Source of the DNA: CAYUVA01 sp964448115 [NCBI: uncultured bacterium]
GTDB lineage: Bacteria; CAYUVA01
NCBI GenBank assembly: GCA_964448115.1
Contig: CAYUVA010000021.1
Coordinates: 1 to 63,432 of the forward strand
DNA length: 63,432 nucleotides
Reading direction: 5' to 3'
Both the position numbers and the translations under genes were made by a program. Under the pieces are notes generated by a model, which saw only the letters and a list, made by a program, of their open reading frames with translations, was not told the DNA's origin and made no database searches. Positions within the stretch are counted from its first letter, which is position 1, and each line of letters starts with the position of its first letter. Shown here one piece after another: positions 27,428 to 36,800 of the stretch.

Positions 27428-27642
27428 ATGGGGAAGTCCCCCCTCGGATATCATGGAGCGCTATTTATGCCAAACGATGGGGCTGCACACCCGGTCAAGC
27501 TGCCCAGGGCTATCGCTTCGGTGGCTGAATCGCAGGGGTTACTCGTATTCGAGAACACGATGGTCAGCAGCTTCGAGAATACAAGAGATGGGGTCGTCTT
27601 ATGCTGCAATGATAAGAAGATGGTTGCCGAGCGGCTCGGCAA
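27428..27642 (+). pseudogene. Fragment of a DAO-family FAD-dependent oxidoreductase
   Basis: The frame reads SPLGYHGALFMPNDGAAHPV then KLPRAIASVAESQGLLVFEN. This matches the middle of D-amino-acid-oxidase-fold flavoproteins, where 'GALF.PDDG.I.P..L...L...A...G..I.ENT.V' precedes the second FAD-binding segment. Here it ends AERLGNA. The N-terminal GxGxxG region and everything after residue 70 or so are missing. No start signal is present. It ends within the hairpin that follows glmS, which reads the other way. I read it as the relic of a lost gene. Confidence 0.6.
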
Positions 27643-27643
27643 C
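27623..27643 (-). terminator. Hairpin after glmS
   Basis: On the minus strand GTTGCCGAG and CTCGGCAAC form a perfect 9-bp stem with a 3-nt loop, 13 nt beyond the glmS stop codon. The following bases (CATCTTCTTATC) are only moderately T-rich, so termination may be weak or act in concert with other factors. Confidence 0.55.
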
Positions 27644-27656
27644 GCTTGTTTATTGC

Positions 27657-29471
27657 TTAGGGCACGGTTACCGACTTGGCTAGCGCGCGCGGCTTGTCGA
27701 TATCGCGTTTAAGGTGGCTGGCTGTGTAATAGGCGACCAACTGCCCGGTTACCATCTGAATCAGGGGGGCGACTATGCACGGAACACGCGGAAGCATGAT
27801 CGCCTCATCGACCTGGTCTGCATCATCTCCCTCATGCAGCACCCCGATGACCTTTCCCCCGCGGGTCCTTATCTCCTGCACATTGTTCATTGTATCAGTA
27901 TATAGCTGTGCTTCCTCGCCGGGCGGGATGAAGGCAAGGGTGTTGATATCGGGATCGATAAGAGAGATGGTGCCGTGTTTCAAAAAGCCCCCTGACATCC
28001 CCTCGGCGTGAAGGTAGGTAACCTCCTTCATCTTCAGCGATGATTCGAGCGCTATGGCGTGATATATGCCCCTGCCGATATAAAGCCAGTTCTTTATATG
28101 CGCGTTAGCCTGGGCGATGCGGCTGATGATGCCCTTGGTCTCGTTGATGAAACGCTCCAGTGTAATGGCGAAGCTGCGAATATCAGCGATGTAATTGCCA
28201 AACTCCTTTTGGCTGATAAGACCGCGCATCCTGCCCATCTGAAGCACCAGGCGAAGGAGGATAACCACCTGTGCAAAGGCTGCCTTGGTGGAAAGGACGC
28301 ATATCTCGGGACCGCTTCCTTGATAGATAGCAAGATCAACCGTTCGTGCGATCTCCGAGGTAGGTACATTAACTATCGCAGCGGTTTTGCTATTCGCCTG
28401 GCGGGCGTATTTAAGCGCTCGCTTGGTATCATGGGTCTCCCCGGACTGCGATACCGCTATGACCAGGTCATCCTTGCCCAGCACTGCAAGTTCGGGCAGT
28501 ACATCGGAGCTTATTGCGCTGGCGTTCACCTTGGCATAGCGTGCGAAGTAATACTGGGCGGTCAAGCTCACATAGTAGGTTGTTCCAATGCCGGTAAGTA
28601 TGGTTTGCCTGGCGCTTGATATCGATTCAGCCAGCTTGCTTACCAGGTTGTCATCGATTGCCATTGCGGTCAGAAGCGCCTGGGGCTGCTCGTGGATCTC
28701 CTTGAGCATGTAGTGGGGGAAGCCGCCTTTCTTGCTCTCCTCCTTGTCCCAAGGTATATGGGTGATTTCCCTTTTCACCTCGGTATTGTTTCTGTGATCC
28801 TTTATAATGAATCCCGCTTTATCGATGATGGCATACTCGCCATCGTTGAGCACCACCGTGCGCTTGGTGTAGTCGATGACCGCGTTGATATCTGAGCCGA
28901 TGAACATCTCCCCCTCGCCGATGCCTAGAATCAGCGGGCTTTCGTTCTTGACGCCGTAGATGCAATCCGGCTCATCGAGGCTAATCAATACAAAGGCAAA
29001 CGGTCCCACCAGGTGCTTGAACACCTCGCCAACTGCCCGCTCCAGGTCGCCGTATTGATTGCGCAGATCCTCTATGAGCACTACGATCACCTCGGAGTCG
29101 GTCTGGCTGTCGAATTTGTAACCTTTGTTGAGCAAACTTTGTTTGAGCGTGCGATAGTTGTGGATCACGCCGTTGTGCGCCAATGCCAGCCTTTTATCGT
29201 TGCTTAAATGTGGATGCGAGTTGATCTTGTTAACCCCGCCGTGAGTCGCCCAGCGGGTGTGTGCGATGCCTATGGTCGCCTTGTGCCCTGCAAGGTTAAG
29301 CTTGCGGTTGACCCTATCTATATGCCCGACATCCTTTTTTACTTTAATCGCACCATCCTCTATGTAAGCAACTCCACAGGAGTCATAGCCCCTGTATTCG
29401 AGGTTCTTTATGCTCTGAAGCAGCTTGTCCTTGATGGGATGCTTGCTTATTATACCGCTAATGCCGCACAT
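27657..29471 (-). CDS. glmS: Glutamine-fructose-6-phosphate aminotransferase
   Basis: It makes glucosamine 6-phosphate from fructose 6-phosphate and glutamine, the first step to UDP-GlcNAc. MCGISG exposes the catalytic Cys once Met is removed. NLEYRGYDS, HTRWATHG and SDTEV-type segments (here DSEVIV) mark the glutaminase domain at 1-220. Two SIS isomerase domains follow (GIGTTYYVSL; IGRGIYHAIALE), and the end DIDKPRALAKSVTVP is canonical. Length 604. It follows the GlmU-like gene by 15 nt in one operon. No glmS ribozyme can fit in that spacing. Confidence 0.97.
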   Translation of the reverse strand: MCGISGIISKHPIKDKLLQSIKNLEYRGYDSCGVAYIEDGAIKVKKDVGHIDRVNRKLNLAGHKATIGIAHTRWATHGGVNKINSHPHLSNDKRLALAHNGVIHNYRTLKQSLLNKGYKFDSQTDSEVIVVLIEDLRNQYGDLERAVGEVFKHLVGPFAFVLISLDEPDCIYGVKNESPLILGIGEGEMFIGSDINAVIDYTKRTVVLNDGEYAIIDKAGFIIKDHRNNTEVKREITHIPWDKEESKKGGFPHYMLKEIHEQPQALLTAMAIDDNLVSKLAESISSARQTILTGIGTTYYVSLTAQYYFARYAKVNASAISSDVLPELAVLGKDDLVIAVSQSGETHDTKRALKYARQANSKTAAIVNVPTSEIARTVDLAIYQGSGPEICVLSTKAAFAQVVILLRLVLQMGRMRGLISQKEFGNYIADIRSFAITLERFINETKGIISRIAQANAHIKNWLYIGRGIYHAIALESSLKMKEVTYLHAEGMSGGFLKHGTISLIDPDINTLAFIPPGEEAQLYTDTMNNVQEIRTRGGKVIGVLHEGDDADQVDEAIMLPRVPCIVAPLIQMVTGQLVAYYTASHLKRDIDKPRALAKSVTVP

Positions 29472-29486
29472 TGGCTTATATATATT

Positions 29487-30713
29487 TTATTTTATCTTTT
29501 TTTTCGGTCGTTTTAATGGGACATCGAGGTTATGGGGGATTATGCTGTTTGCATCGACAAGCGCGCCTGGCTTGATGGTATTAGCTGCCCCGATGCGCGA
29601 GTAATCCCCGATGAAGGCGCCGAGCTTTTTCAGCCTCGAATCAATAAGTTCCCCGCGCACATCGACTGATACTGTCTGTCCATCGATGTTCTCGTTTATG
29701 GTCATAACCCCGGAGCCGATGTTGGTGTATTCGCCGATAACGCTGTCGCCGATGAAGGATAGGCGACCGACCTTGGAGTTGCCGAACAAGATGCAATTCT
29801 TTAGCTCCACGCCATAGCCGATGACCGAGTTGGGACCGATGCAAGTGCCCTTGCGCACCAGCACATTGTTGCCGATATAGCTCCCCTCGCCGATGAAACA
29901 GGGACCCTCCACGACCGAACCGGAGTTTATCTCCACATCCTTCTCTATATAGACCGGACCCCGCAAAGTAACCATACCATTGAGCTTAACGGTCTCATGG
30001 ATGACCGCCTGAGCCATCGTTGACATGGCGAGCTTGTTAGCTCTCAGGATCTCCCAGGGGTACTGGGTATCTATCCAATCCTCGTCCCAGATAGCTGCGT
30101 AGAAGCCCGGCTCCGAGCACAGCGTCTCGAAGGCTTGGATCACATTATTATCGCTCTTTTTCAGGATACCGAAAAAGCCCTGGGGTAGAACAAAAGCGCC
30201 GACCAGCACATAGTTGCCTAATCCCTTTTGTTTTGGCTTCTCGACGATTCTTGTAATCCTCCCCTCGCTGTCCATATAGATATTTCCGTAGATGGAGGTA
30301 TCCGCGGTCAAAGATACCGCTGCCACCGGCGCCTTGTAGTTATGAAATGCCCTCACCAGCGTGGAGAAGAGTCCCGGCGTAGTCAATGTATCTCCGTAGG
30401 CGAGGATGAAGTGCTCCCCTGGCGTAAAGCGGTCGCATGCCAGGCTTATCGCATCGCCGATGCCGGTTGGCTCCGGCTGGTTGTGGTAGGTGATCTGCAC
30501 ATCGAAGTCGGAGCCATCCTGGAAGTACTCGTTGATCTTCTCGCCGTTTAGCCCGATGACCAGGTCAATCCCGGTAACCCCCACCTTGACCAAGCCGTTT
30601 ATGATGCTTTCCAGCATGGGGCGACCGCCGACTCGTATCATCGCCTTGGGACGAGTCTGAGTGATCGGGTGCAGATCCAGTGCCCTGCCGGCTGCCAGAA
30701 CCAGTGCTCTCAT
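29487..30713 (-). CDS. Archaeal-type GlmU-like sugar-1-phosphate nucleotidyltransferase/acetyltransferase with altered P-loop
   Basis: A 408-residue protein with a nucleotidyltransferase domain (1-225) and a left-handed beta-helix domain (about 245-400; GPCFIGEGSYIGNNVLVRKG, KLGAFIGDYSRIG). This order, and 'YPWEILRANK' between the domains, match archaeal bifunctional GlmU proteins such as Sulfolobus ST0452. These add an acetyl group to glucosamine 1-phosphate and then form UDP-GlcNAc. The usual GxGxRL...P.T loop reads GRALDLHPIT here, so the conserved Arg is absent although RPKAM follows. Nucleotidyl transfer may be altered. The operon with glmS supports a UDP-GlcNAc role; glmM is not in the window. 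Confidence 0.87.
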   Translation of the reverse strand: MRALVLAAGRALDLHPITQTRPKAMIRVGGRPMLESIINGLVKVGVTGIDLVIGLNGEKINEYFQDGSDFDVQITYHNQPEPTGIGDAISLACDRFTPGEHFILAYGDTLTTPGLFSTLVRAFHNYKAPVAAVSLTADTSIYGNIYMDSEGRITRIVEKPKQKGLGNYVLVGAFVLPQGFFGILKKSDNNVIQAFETLCSEPGFYAAIWDEDWIDTQYPWEILRANKLAMSTMAQAVIHETVKLNGMVTLRGPVYIEKDVEINSGSVVEGPCFIGEGSYIGNNVLVRKGTCIGPNSVIGYGVELKNCILFGNSKVGRLSFIGDSVIGEYTNIGSGVMTINENIDGQTVSVDVRGELIDSRLKKLGAFIGDYSRIGAANTIKPGALVDANSIIPHNLDVPLKRPKKKIK

Positions 30714-30804
30714 GCCTTGATACCCCCTATCTACATTCTTTCCCTTGTCATGGCATAAGCGATAGGGATCAACTGTTCAGGCACCTGAACAATCAATCTT
30801 CAAT

Positions 30805-30830
30805 CCTTTATCGCTTTATCACTCTGTCAC
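30805..30830. repeat. Short TATCAC-type tandem cluster
   Basis: TTTATCGC, TTTATCAC and CTGTCAC lie in tandem between the GlmU-like gene and proS. The same degenerate unit recurs at 22431-22457, 27305-27331 (complement) and 61338-61362, always between genes. The role is unknown. Confidence 0.4.
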
Positions 30831-30836
30831 TTTCCT

Positions 30837-32285
30837 CTAATACGCCAGTGCGACATAGACCAGCTTACCCTTTTCTTTCCCGCAGACCAGGCACGGCTCG
30901 GCATGGGGCTGATCTAGGGGAATAGCCCGGATGGTTGCCTTGGTATCCTCTTTGATCTTAGCCTCGCACTCTGCGGAGCCGCACCAGAAGATGCGTGCGA
31001 ATCCACGTATGCTATCCATCTGCTGGACAAGCTCATCATAGCTTGTGGGTGTCTTGGTCATCGCCTCCAGGTTTCTCTTTGCCCTGTCATATATTGTGCG
31101 CTGAAAGTGATCGAGCTGCTCGTTTAAGTATGATTCTAGGCTGTCCAGTGCGACGGCGATCTTCTTTCGATCATCGCGCCTGACCACAACCGCCTGGTTT
31201 TTCTCGATATCTTTAGGTCCAAGCTCAATGCGAATTGGTACTCCCTTCAGCTCGTACTCGTTGAACTTCCAGCCCGGCTGCTTGGTGTCGCGCAGGTCTG
31301 CCTCGATGCGCAGCTTGCCCGACAGCTCATCGAGGAGGCGCTGCGCCTTGGATAGCACAAGCTCACGGCTCTTCTCGTAGATGATCGGGATCAGTATAGC
31401 TTGTATTGGAGCCACCTTGGGGGGCATGACCAGCCCGTAGTCATCCCCGTGCACCATGACAATACCGCCGACAGAGCGGGTGCTTATCCCCCATGAGGTC
31501 TGCCAGGCATACTTAACGACACCATCCTCGTCGAGGAATTTTATGTCGAAGACCTTGGCGAAGTGTTGCCCCAGATTGTGCGAGGTACCGGCTTGCAGCG
31601 CCTTGCCATCGGACATCATCGCCTCCACCGTGTATGTCTTCAACGCGCCAGCAAAGCGCTCGGATTCGGACTTCTCGCCATCTATGACCGGTATTGCAAG
31701 ATCTTGCTCATAGAAGTCCTTATAGACTTGAAGCATTTTCATTGTCTCTTTTTGGGCATCCTCGTAAGTGCGATGCACCGTATGCCCTTCCTGCCAGAGG
31801 AACTCGGTGGTGCGCAAGAATAGGCGGGTTACCTTCTCCCAGCGAACAACATTAGCCCATTGGTTTATAAGGATAGGGAGGTCGCGATATGACTGCACCC
31901 AGTTGGAGTAGATGCTGCAAATTATGGCTTCCGATGTCGGTCTTATGGCTAGTCTCTCTTCGAGCACCTCGTCTCCGCCCTGCGTAACCCAGGCGACCTG
32001 GGGAGCAAAGCCCTCGACATGATCAGCCTCTTTTTGTAGTAGGCTTTCCGGGACGAACAGCGGGAAATAAGCGTTTTTATGCCCTGTTGCCTTTATGCGT
32101 CTGTCCAGGTGATCGCGCACATTCTCCCAGAGACCAAAGCCATAGGGCTTGATCACCATGCACCCCTTAAGCGTGGTGTAGTCAGCCATGCCAGCCTTTC
32201 TTATGACATCGACATACCACTGGGAGAAGTTCTCCGACTTGCTGGTAAGCTCTTGTACGAAGTCCTTGTCCTCTCCTTTTTTCAT
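30837..32285 (-). CDS. proS: Prolyl-tRNA synthetase, archaeal/eukaryotic type
   Basis: This class II synthetase charges tRNA-Pro. The 482 residues and the order of motifs are those of the short archaeal/eukaryotic-like form, without the bacterial editing insertion: motif 2 in VVRWEKVTRLFLRTTEFLWQ near 150, ATP and amino acid contacts in AGTSHNLGQHF near 235, and motif 3 in SVGGIVMVHGDDYGLVMPPK near 280. The C-terminal zinc region has Cys pairs (FWCGSAEC; CLVCGK) and ends in Tyr, as usual for the type. It is probably the first gene of proS-glmU-like-glmS, though a 120-nt gap follows. Confidence 0.96.
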   Translation of the reverse strand: MKKGEDKDFVQELTSKSENFSQWYVDVIRKAGMADYTTLKGCMVIKPYGFGLWENVRDHLDRRIKATGHKNAYFPLFVPESLLQKEADHVEGFAPQVAWVTQGGDEVLEERLAIRPTSEAIICSIYSNWVQSYRDLPILINQWANVVRWEKVTRLFLRTTEFLWQEGHTVHRTYEDAQKETMKMLQVYKDFYEQDLAIPVIDGEKSESERFAGALKTYTVEAMMSDGKALQAGTSHNLGQHFAKVFDIKFLDEDGVVKYAWQTSWGISTRSVGGIVMVHGDDYGLVMPPKVAPIQAILIPIIYEKSRELVLSKAQRLLDELSGKLRIEADLRDTKQPGWKFNEYELKGVPIRIELGPKDIEKNQAVVVRRDDRKKIAVALDSLESYLNEQLDHFQRTIYDRAKRNLEAMTKTPTSYDELVQQMDSIRGFARIFWCGSAECEAKIKEDTKATIRAIPLDQPHAEPCLVCGKEKGKLVYVALAY

Positions 32286-32326
32286 AATCTCTATCCTTGT
32301 TACTAGCTTATGAAGTCAAAGGTACT

Positions 32327-32356
32327 AGTATATCATAATAATCCAAAAATGTTGAA
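32327..32356 (-). promoter_or_regulatory. Candidate promoter of proS
   Basis: On the minus strand, TATACT (32327-32332) lies 18 nt after TTCAAC (32351-32356), about 45 nt before the proS start codon. The -10 is good and the -35 poor. Confidence 0.3.
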
Positions 32357-32402
32357 GAGGAGTTGACAGCTTTTAAGTAAAACTGCAAACTGCCAATGGA
32401 TA

Positions 32403-33668
32403 CTACTCGACATTCCCCTGCTGGTCGGTTTTTATTACATAAATATCCTTGCCTCCAGCGCCGAATGATTCGGTATATCCGACGATTATGTATCCACTTC
32501 CATGGGCAGGTTTGACGCAGCGACCCTCATCATTGCCCGCGCCCCCGTAGGTCTTCTCCCACTGGAGCTCCCCATTGGCAGATGTCTTTATCAAATAGAC
32601 ATCAGCAAGACCTGAGGCTGTGGTGGAGCCGACCACTACATATCCTCCATCATCAGCGGCACATAATGCATAAGCCTTTTCGTCAGCGGCACTGCCGTAG
32701 ATGTGTTGCCATTGCTGGTTCCCCTCGGCATCGACCTTGAGCAGCCAGAAATCTTGAACCGAGTCGTTTGCTGGATCAGTATATCCCACTGCGATGAATC
32801 CTTCATCGCTAGCCGGAATGATGTCAACCAGGTGGCAGTGAGGGTTAGGTGAAAAGTCTTTTTTCCACAAAAATCCAGCAGAGGCATGTATCTTTGCCAA
32901 CCAGCTACTTGTATTTCCGGTCATAATATCAACCGTGTAACCGCAGACTATGTATCGACCTTCCTGGGATAAACAAGCGCCGGTGGCATACTCATGGAGT
33001 CCTTCTTCTCCCATGGTAAGCTCCCATTCCTGGTTGCCCTGGATGTTAGTTTTTATAAATCCTGCATCCATGTTATCCGGGCTACGCCCCACAATGCCTG
33101 CAAGGAAAAAGCCATTGTCAGTCGCTTGGGCTAATCCATAACCCTCATCATAATATGCCCCTCCATGGCTCCTTTCCCACATCTTGCCGCCGTTATTGGC
33201 AAGCTTTATCAGAAAAATATCGCTGAATCCGACGCCAAGAGAACTGCCCCCAACCAGCACAAAACATTCATCAAAGGTGCTTATCATCGCATTGGCAAGG
33301 ATTGTGCTATCATAACCGTATTGCTTCTCCCATAGCACTTTTCCAGTCGCATCGACCTTTATGACCACGATATCGTTACTATTGCTGTAGGAGGTAGAAT
33401 TTCCGGCAATCACGTAACCGAGGTCCGAGGTAGTAATCACGGACACTCCCTGGTCATCGTGTTCAAGCCCGAAGGCAGCGCTCCAACTGGCAGGCAGGGG
33501 AGTGCTTGAGGGCGTGGGTGTAGCAGTTGATGGCGGAGAGGTCGGCGTCGGCGTATGCTCCGGAGTTCCATTGGAAGAGCCGTCTCCGCTGCATGAAAGA
33601 AGGAAAACGGCTGCTACCAACGCAGCCAGGGTTACGGTTAACAGCATCGGTTGGATATTCTTTCTCAT
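32403..33668 (-). CDS. Lipoprotein with Thr-Pro linker and beta-propeller repeats
   Basis: The 421 residues begin with a lipoprotein signal (lipobox FLLSC, cysteine about residue 26), then a Ser/Gly spacer and a Thr-Pro linker to about 58. From there six or seven repeats of about 50 residues follow, each with 'D.y.IK.d..G...W...yGG...D.g......dgGy...G.t.S' (for example DVYLIKTSANGELQWEKTYG). This is a common secreted propeller pattern with no enzymatic motif. The last repeat runs to the stop codon. It was probably a surface-exposed binding or structural lipoprotein. It reads in the same direction as the large protein upstream, 155 nt away. Confidence 0.87.
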   Translation of the reverse strand: MRKNIQPMLLTVTLAALVAAVFLLSCSGDGSSNGTPEHTPTPTSPPSTATPTPSSTPLPASWSAAFGLEHDDQGVSVITTSDLGYVIAGNSTSYSNSNDIVVIKVDATGKVLWEKQYGYDSTILANAMISTFDECFVLVGGSSLGVGFSDIFLIKLANNGGKMWERSHGGAYYDEGYGLAQATDNGFFLAGIVGRSPDNMDAGFIKTNIQGNQEWELTMGEEGLHEYATGACLSQEGRYIVCGYTVDIMTGNTSSWLAKIHASAGFLWKKDFSPNPHCHLVDIIPASDEGFIAVGYTDPANDSVQDFWLLKVDAEGNQQWQHIYGSAADEKAYALCAADDGGYVVVGSTTASGLADVYLIKTSANGELQWEKTYGGAGNDEGRCVKPAHGSGYIIVGYTESFGAGGKDIYVIKTDQQGNVE

Positions 33669-33823
33669 CGATGGTTCTCCTTGTTCGAGGCCTTAGCCCT
33701 TGGGCTATACTACATTTTCAGTATATCAGAAGTTTCGACAAAGATGGAATGCTGTGCCCGCCCAAAAAAGCAGGGGAGAAGCTAGCAGCCCAAGCGGGAT
33801 CTACTTCTCGTGTAATATGCAGA

Positions 33824-36800
33824 TCAGTATATGCTTATGTTCAGATAGGGCCAGAATTGACTCACCTGTCCATTGTCACACCTTGCCACAATCTCCAATA
33901 GGTCTTGAATCGGCGGTATGCCCCCTTGCACCGGGCTATCTTGTAGCCAGTAGATGCCTGCCGACGGGTCAACGACCGGCAGCACTACGCCGGTGGGAAC
34001 ACCCATGTAGTAAAGCTCGACCCCTTCGATGGAGCCTTGCGGACTTGAAGCGACCATGGCGAAGATATCCATCGATCCGCCGTCTGCGCTGGTGATGTAA
34101 GTATCCCAGTACCCCGCAAGCATTATCCTGGGATCGCACGGCGTGTAGGTCGGGTTGGAAGATACGATGAATGAATCCTGCGCGCTCGCCTCGAACATAT
34201 CGGACATCGGATCCCAGGCGCTGACATGGGCGGTGTTTATCAGATGGTCTGAATTGCCGATCTGCCAGACCGATGTATCATAGATGCCTGCCGAGTAGGC
34301 TATGCTCCATTTCCCAGGCTCGGCGGGCAGTTCATCGTAAGCCCACGAACAGCTCGTTGTCGTGCCTCTCGATGTGTTGATGCCGTCAGGATAGATATAA
34401 TCGAACCTTGCCGGACCGATGTCTGTGTCGTAATTGCCAACGAAGAATGTCTCCTCAGTCGAACCCGATAGTGTGAAATCAAACAGTTTCTCACCGGTGG
34501 TGTTGATGTTGATACAGACCATCCCCTTGGGGATGATCTCGGCGCCCTCGGTGATCCTGAGTTGATAGCCGTTCTCGTCGTTACCGGTGGTAGTTTTCAC
34601 CCTGAGCACATAGAAACCCGGCTGCTCGATCTCGAAGGCTGGCACCCAGGTCTCATCAAGTGCCGGATCGCTGCCGAAACAGACCTGGTCTATCAACTCA
34701 TACTTGGAGTATAGGTAAAAACAGGTGTTGGTGTCCCAGGGAGAGCTGTTGTTCTCGTCGTATGCGTTGTAGGTATCCGGGTCGAAGACCTGTAGTGATT
34801 TCAAGCCCGGCTCGATCACCTCGACCAGGTACTCGTATTGATGAATCGGATCGCCGAGGCAACTGCTCGCCCGGGGACCGAATATGGAAAGAGTGAGACC
34901 AGAGACATTTGGGTACAGCTCGTAGAAACCATCCCTGATCACGCCTTTCTGCCAGTAGGCTGCCTTGTCCAGGCTGACCATGGCGTCAAAGCTGATATTC
35001 ATATCGGCACCCGGCGAAAGCTGATCCAGCTTCCATCTTATCCAGGTGTCATTATCGCTGGTAACATAATAGGAATCCGCAACCGGATCAGCCGTATCGG
35101 GCAGGAACTGGAGACCCTCCGGCAGGATATCGGTGATATTGAGATCGTAAAGCAGCACATTGCCATCATTGTAAACCTTGATATTCACGGAGACTATATC
35201 TCCTATATCGCCGTATTCGCTAGAGAATTGCTTGCTGATACCAATAGATGGCAGGTATTGCGGCGTTCCCGTGGCAGTGGGAGTGTGGCTCGGAAGAGCC
35301 GTATGCGTGCTTGTTGGCATGTCGGTAGGGGTGCCGGTGGGGCTTTCGGTGGGGATAGATGTAGCCGTCGAGGTCGGTAGGTCGGTCGGGGTCATGCTCG
35401 GAGTATCTGTGGGAATAGCGGTAGCTGTCGCAGTGGGTGTGGCCGAGGGTATAGCGGTTGGGGTGTCGGTAGGAGTCATGGTCGGTGAGTCGGTCGGGGT
35501 TGCTGTCGATGTCGGCACCACATAGACCAGCATGAAAGCCATGTCCAGGGTCTGGTTGTAATCGGGATGACTCTGTCCATATTCCAGTCGCGTTTCCCAA
35601 TTATCCCCCTCGTCACCGGATTGCACAGCCGATGCCAGGTTGTGCGAGCTAGCCGTATGCCAGCCCCATAAATCATGACCGTTCTTGGCATCTGCCTTGG
35701 CGTCGAAATGCGCGCTTATGCCCAGCCAATAGGTGGTGTTGATATCCTGATCCCAGGGAACGGTGAGGTTGCATTCGTATTGGAAGATATGCTCGTATTG
35801 CGTTGGATAGAACCAATCTGGCATGGTGCAATAGTATGTCTGCCGGTAATCAAACACTTGTTCGTAGGCGATCATCATACCGGGCTGCGGGAAGCCAAGC
35901 GGTCCCTGGGGAACATGTTCAAACCATTTCAGCTCGAACCATACAGGCAGGTATAATGGCGTTGGAACCGGTCCCGGATCATAGCTCATGTAGTCGAAAT
36001 AGGAACCCCACCACCTGATCTTGACGATCGGATAACCGTTCTCGCACAACCAGTCATCGGCAAGTAAGGACATATCGAAGTTGTTGCTGCGGATATCGTA
36101 TCCATCGATTATATCAGGGGGCTGTAACCATTTATACTGTTCTGAGAAGGTAGGCGTAACTGTGGGCGTATAGGTTGGAACCTCGGTCGGAGTATCGGTG
36201 GGGGTCACGGTCGGAGTATCGGTGGGAATAGTGGTAGCTGTCGCAGTGGAAGTCGCCGTCGGTGTAGCGGTAGGAATCTCCGTAGGAGTCGTGGTCGGAG
36301 TACCAGTGGGAATAGCGGTAGCGGTCGCAGTGGGGGTCGCAGAGGGTGTCGTGGTCGGCGTGTCTGTCGGGGTCATGGTCGGCGTAAAAGTGGAAATAGC
36401 GGTAGTTGTCATCGTGGGAGTCATGGTTGGTGAGTTGGTCGGGGTTGCTGTCGATGTCGGCACCACATAGACCAGCATGAAAGCCATGTCCAGGGTCTGG
36501 TTGTAATCGGGATGACTCTGTCCATATTCCAGTCGCGTTTCCCAATTATCCCCCTCGTCACCGGATTGCACAGCCGATGCCAGGTTGTGCGAGCTAGCCG
36601 TATGCCAGCCCCATAAATCATGACCGTTCTTGGCATCTGCCTTGGCGTCGAAATGCGCGCTTATGCCCAGCCAATAGGTGGTGTTGATATCCTGATCCCA
36701 GGGAACGGTGAGGTTGCATTCGTATTGGAAGATATGCTCGTATTGCGTTGGATAGAACCAATCTGGCATGGTGCAATAGTATGTCTGCCGGTAATCAAAC

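Noticed and set aside
27315-27712. Two overlapping rightward ORFs as complete genes
   Set aside because: They start inside repeat DNA without ribosome-binding sites; only the central part of one (27428-27642) resembles a protein, as a fragment.
29472-29486. glmS ribozyme
   Set aside because: Only 15 nt separate glmS from the upstream gene, too little for the ribozyme.
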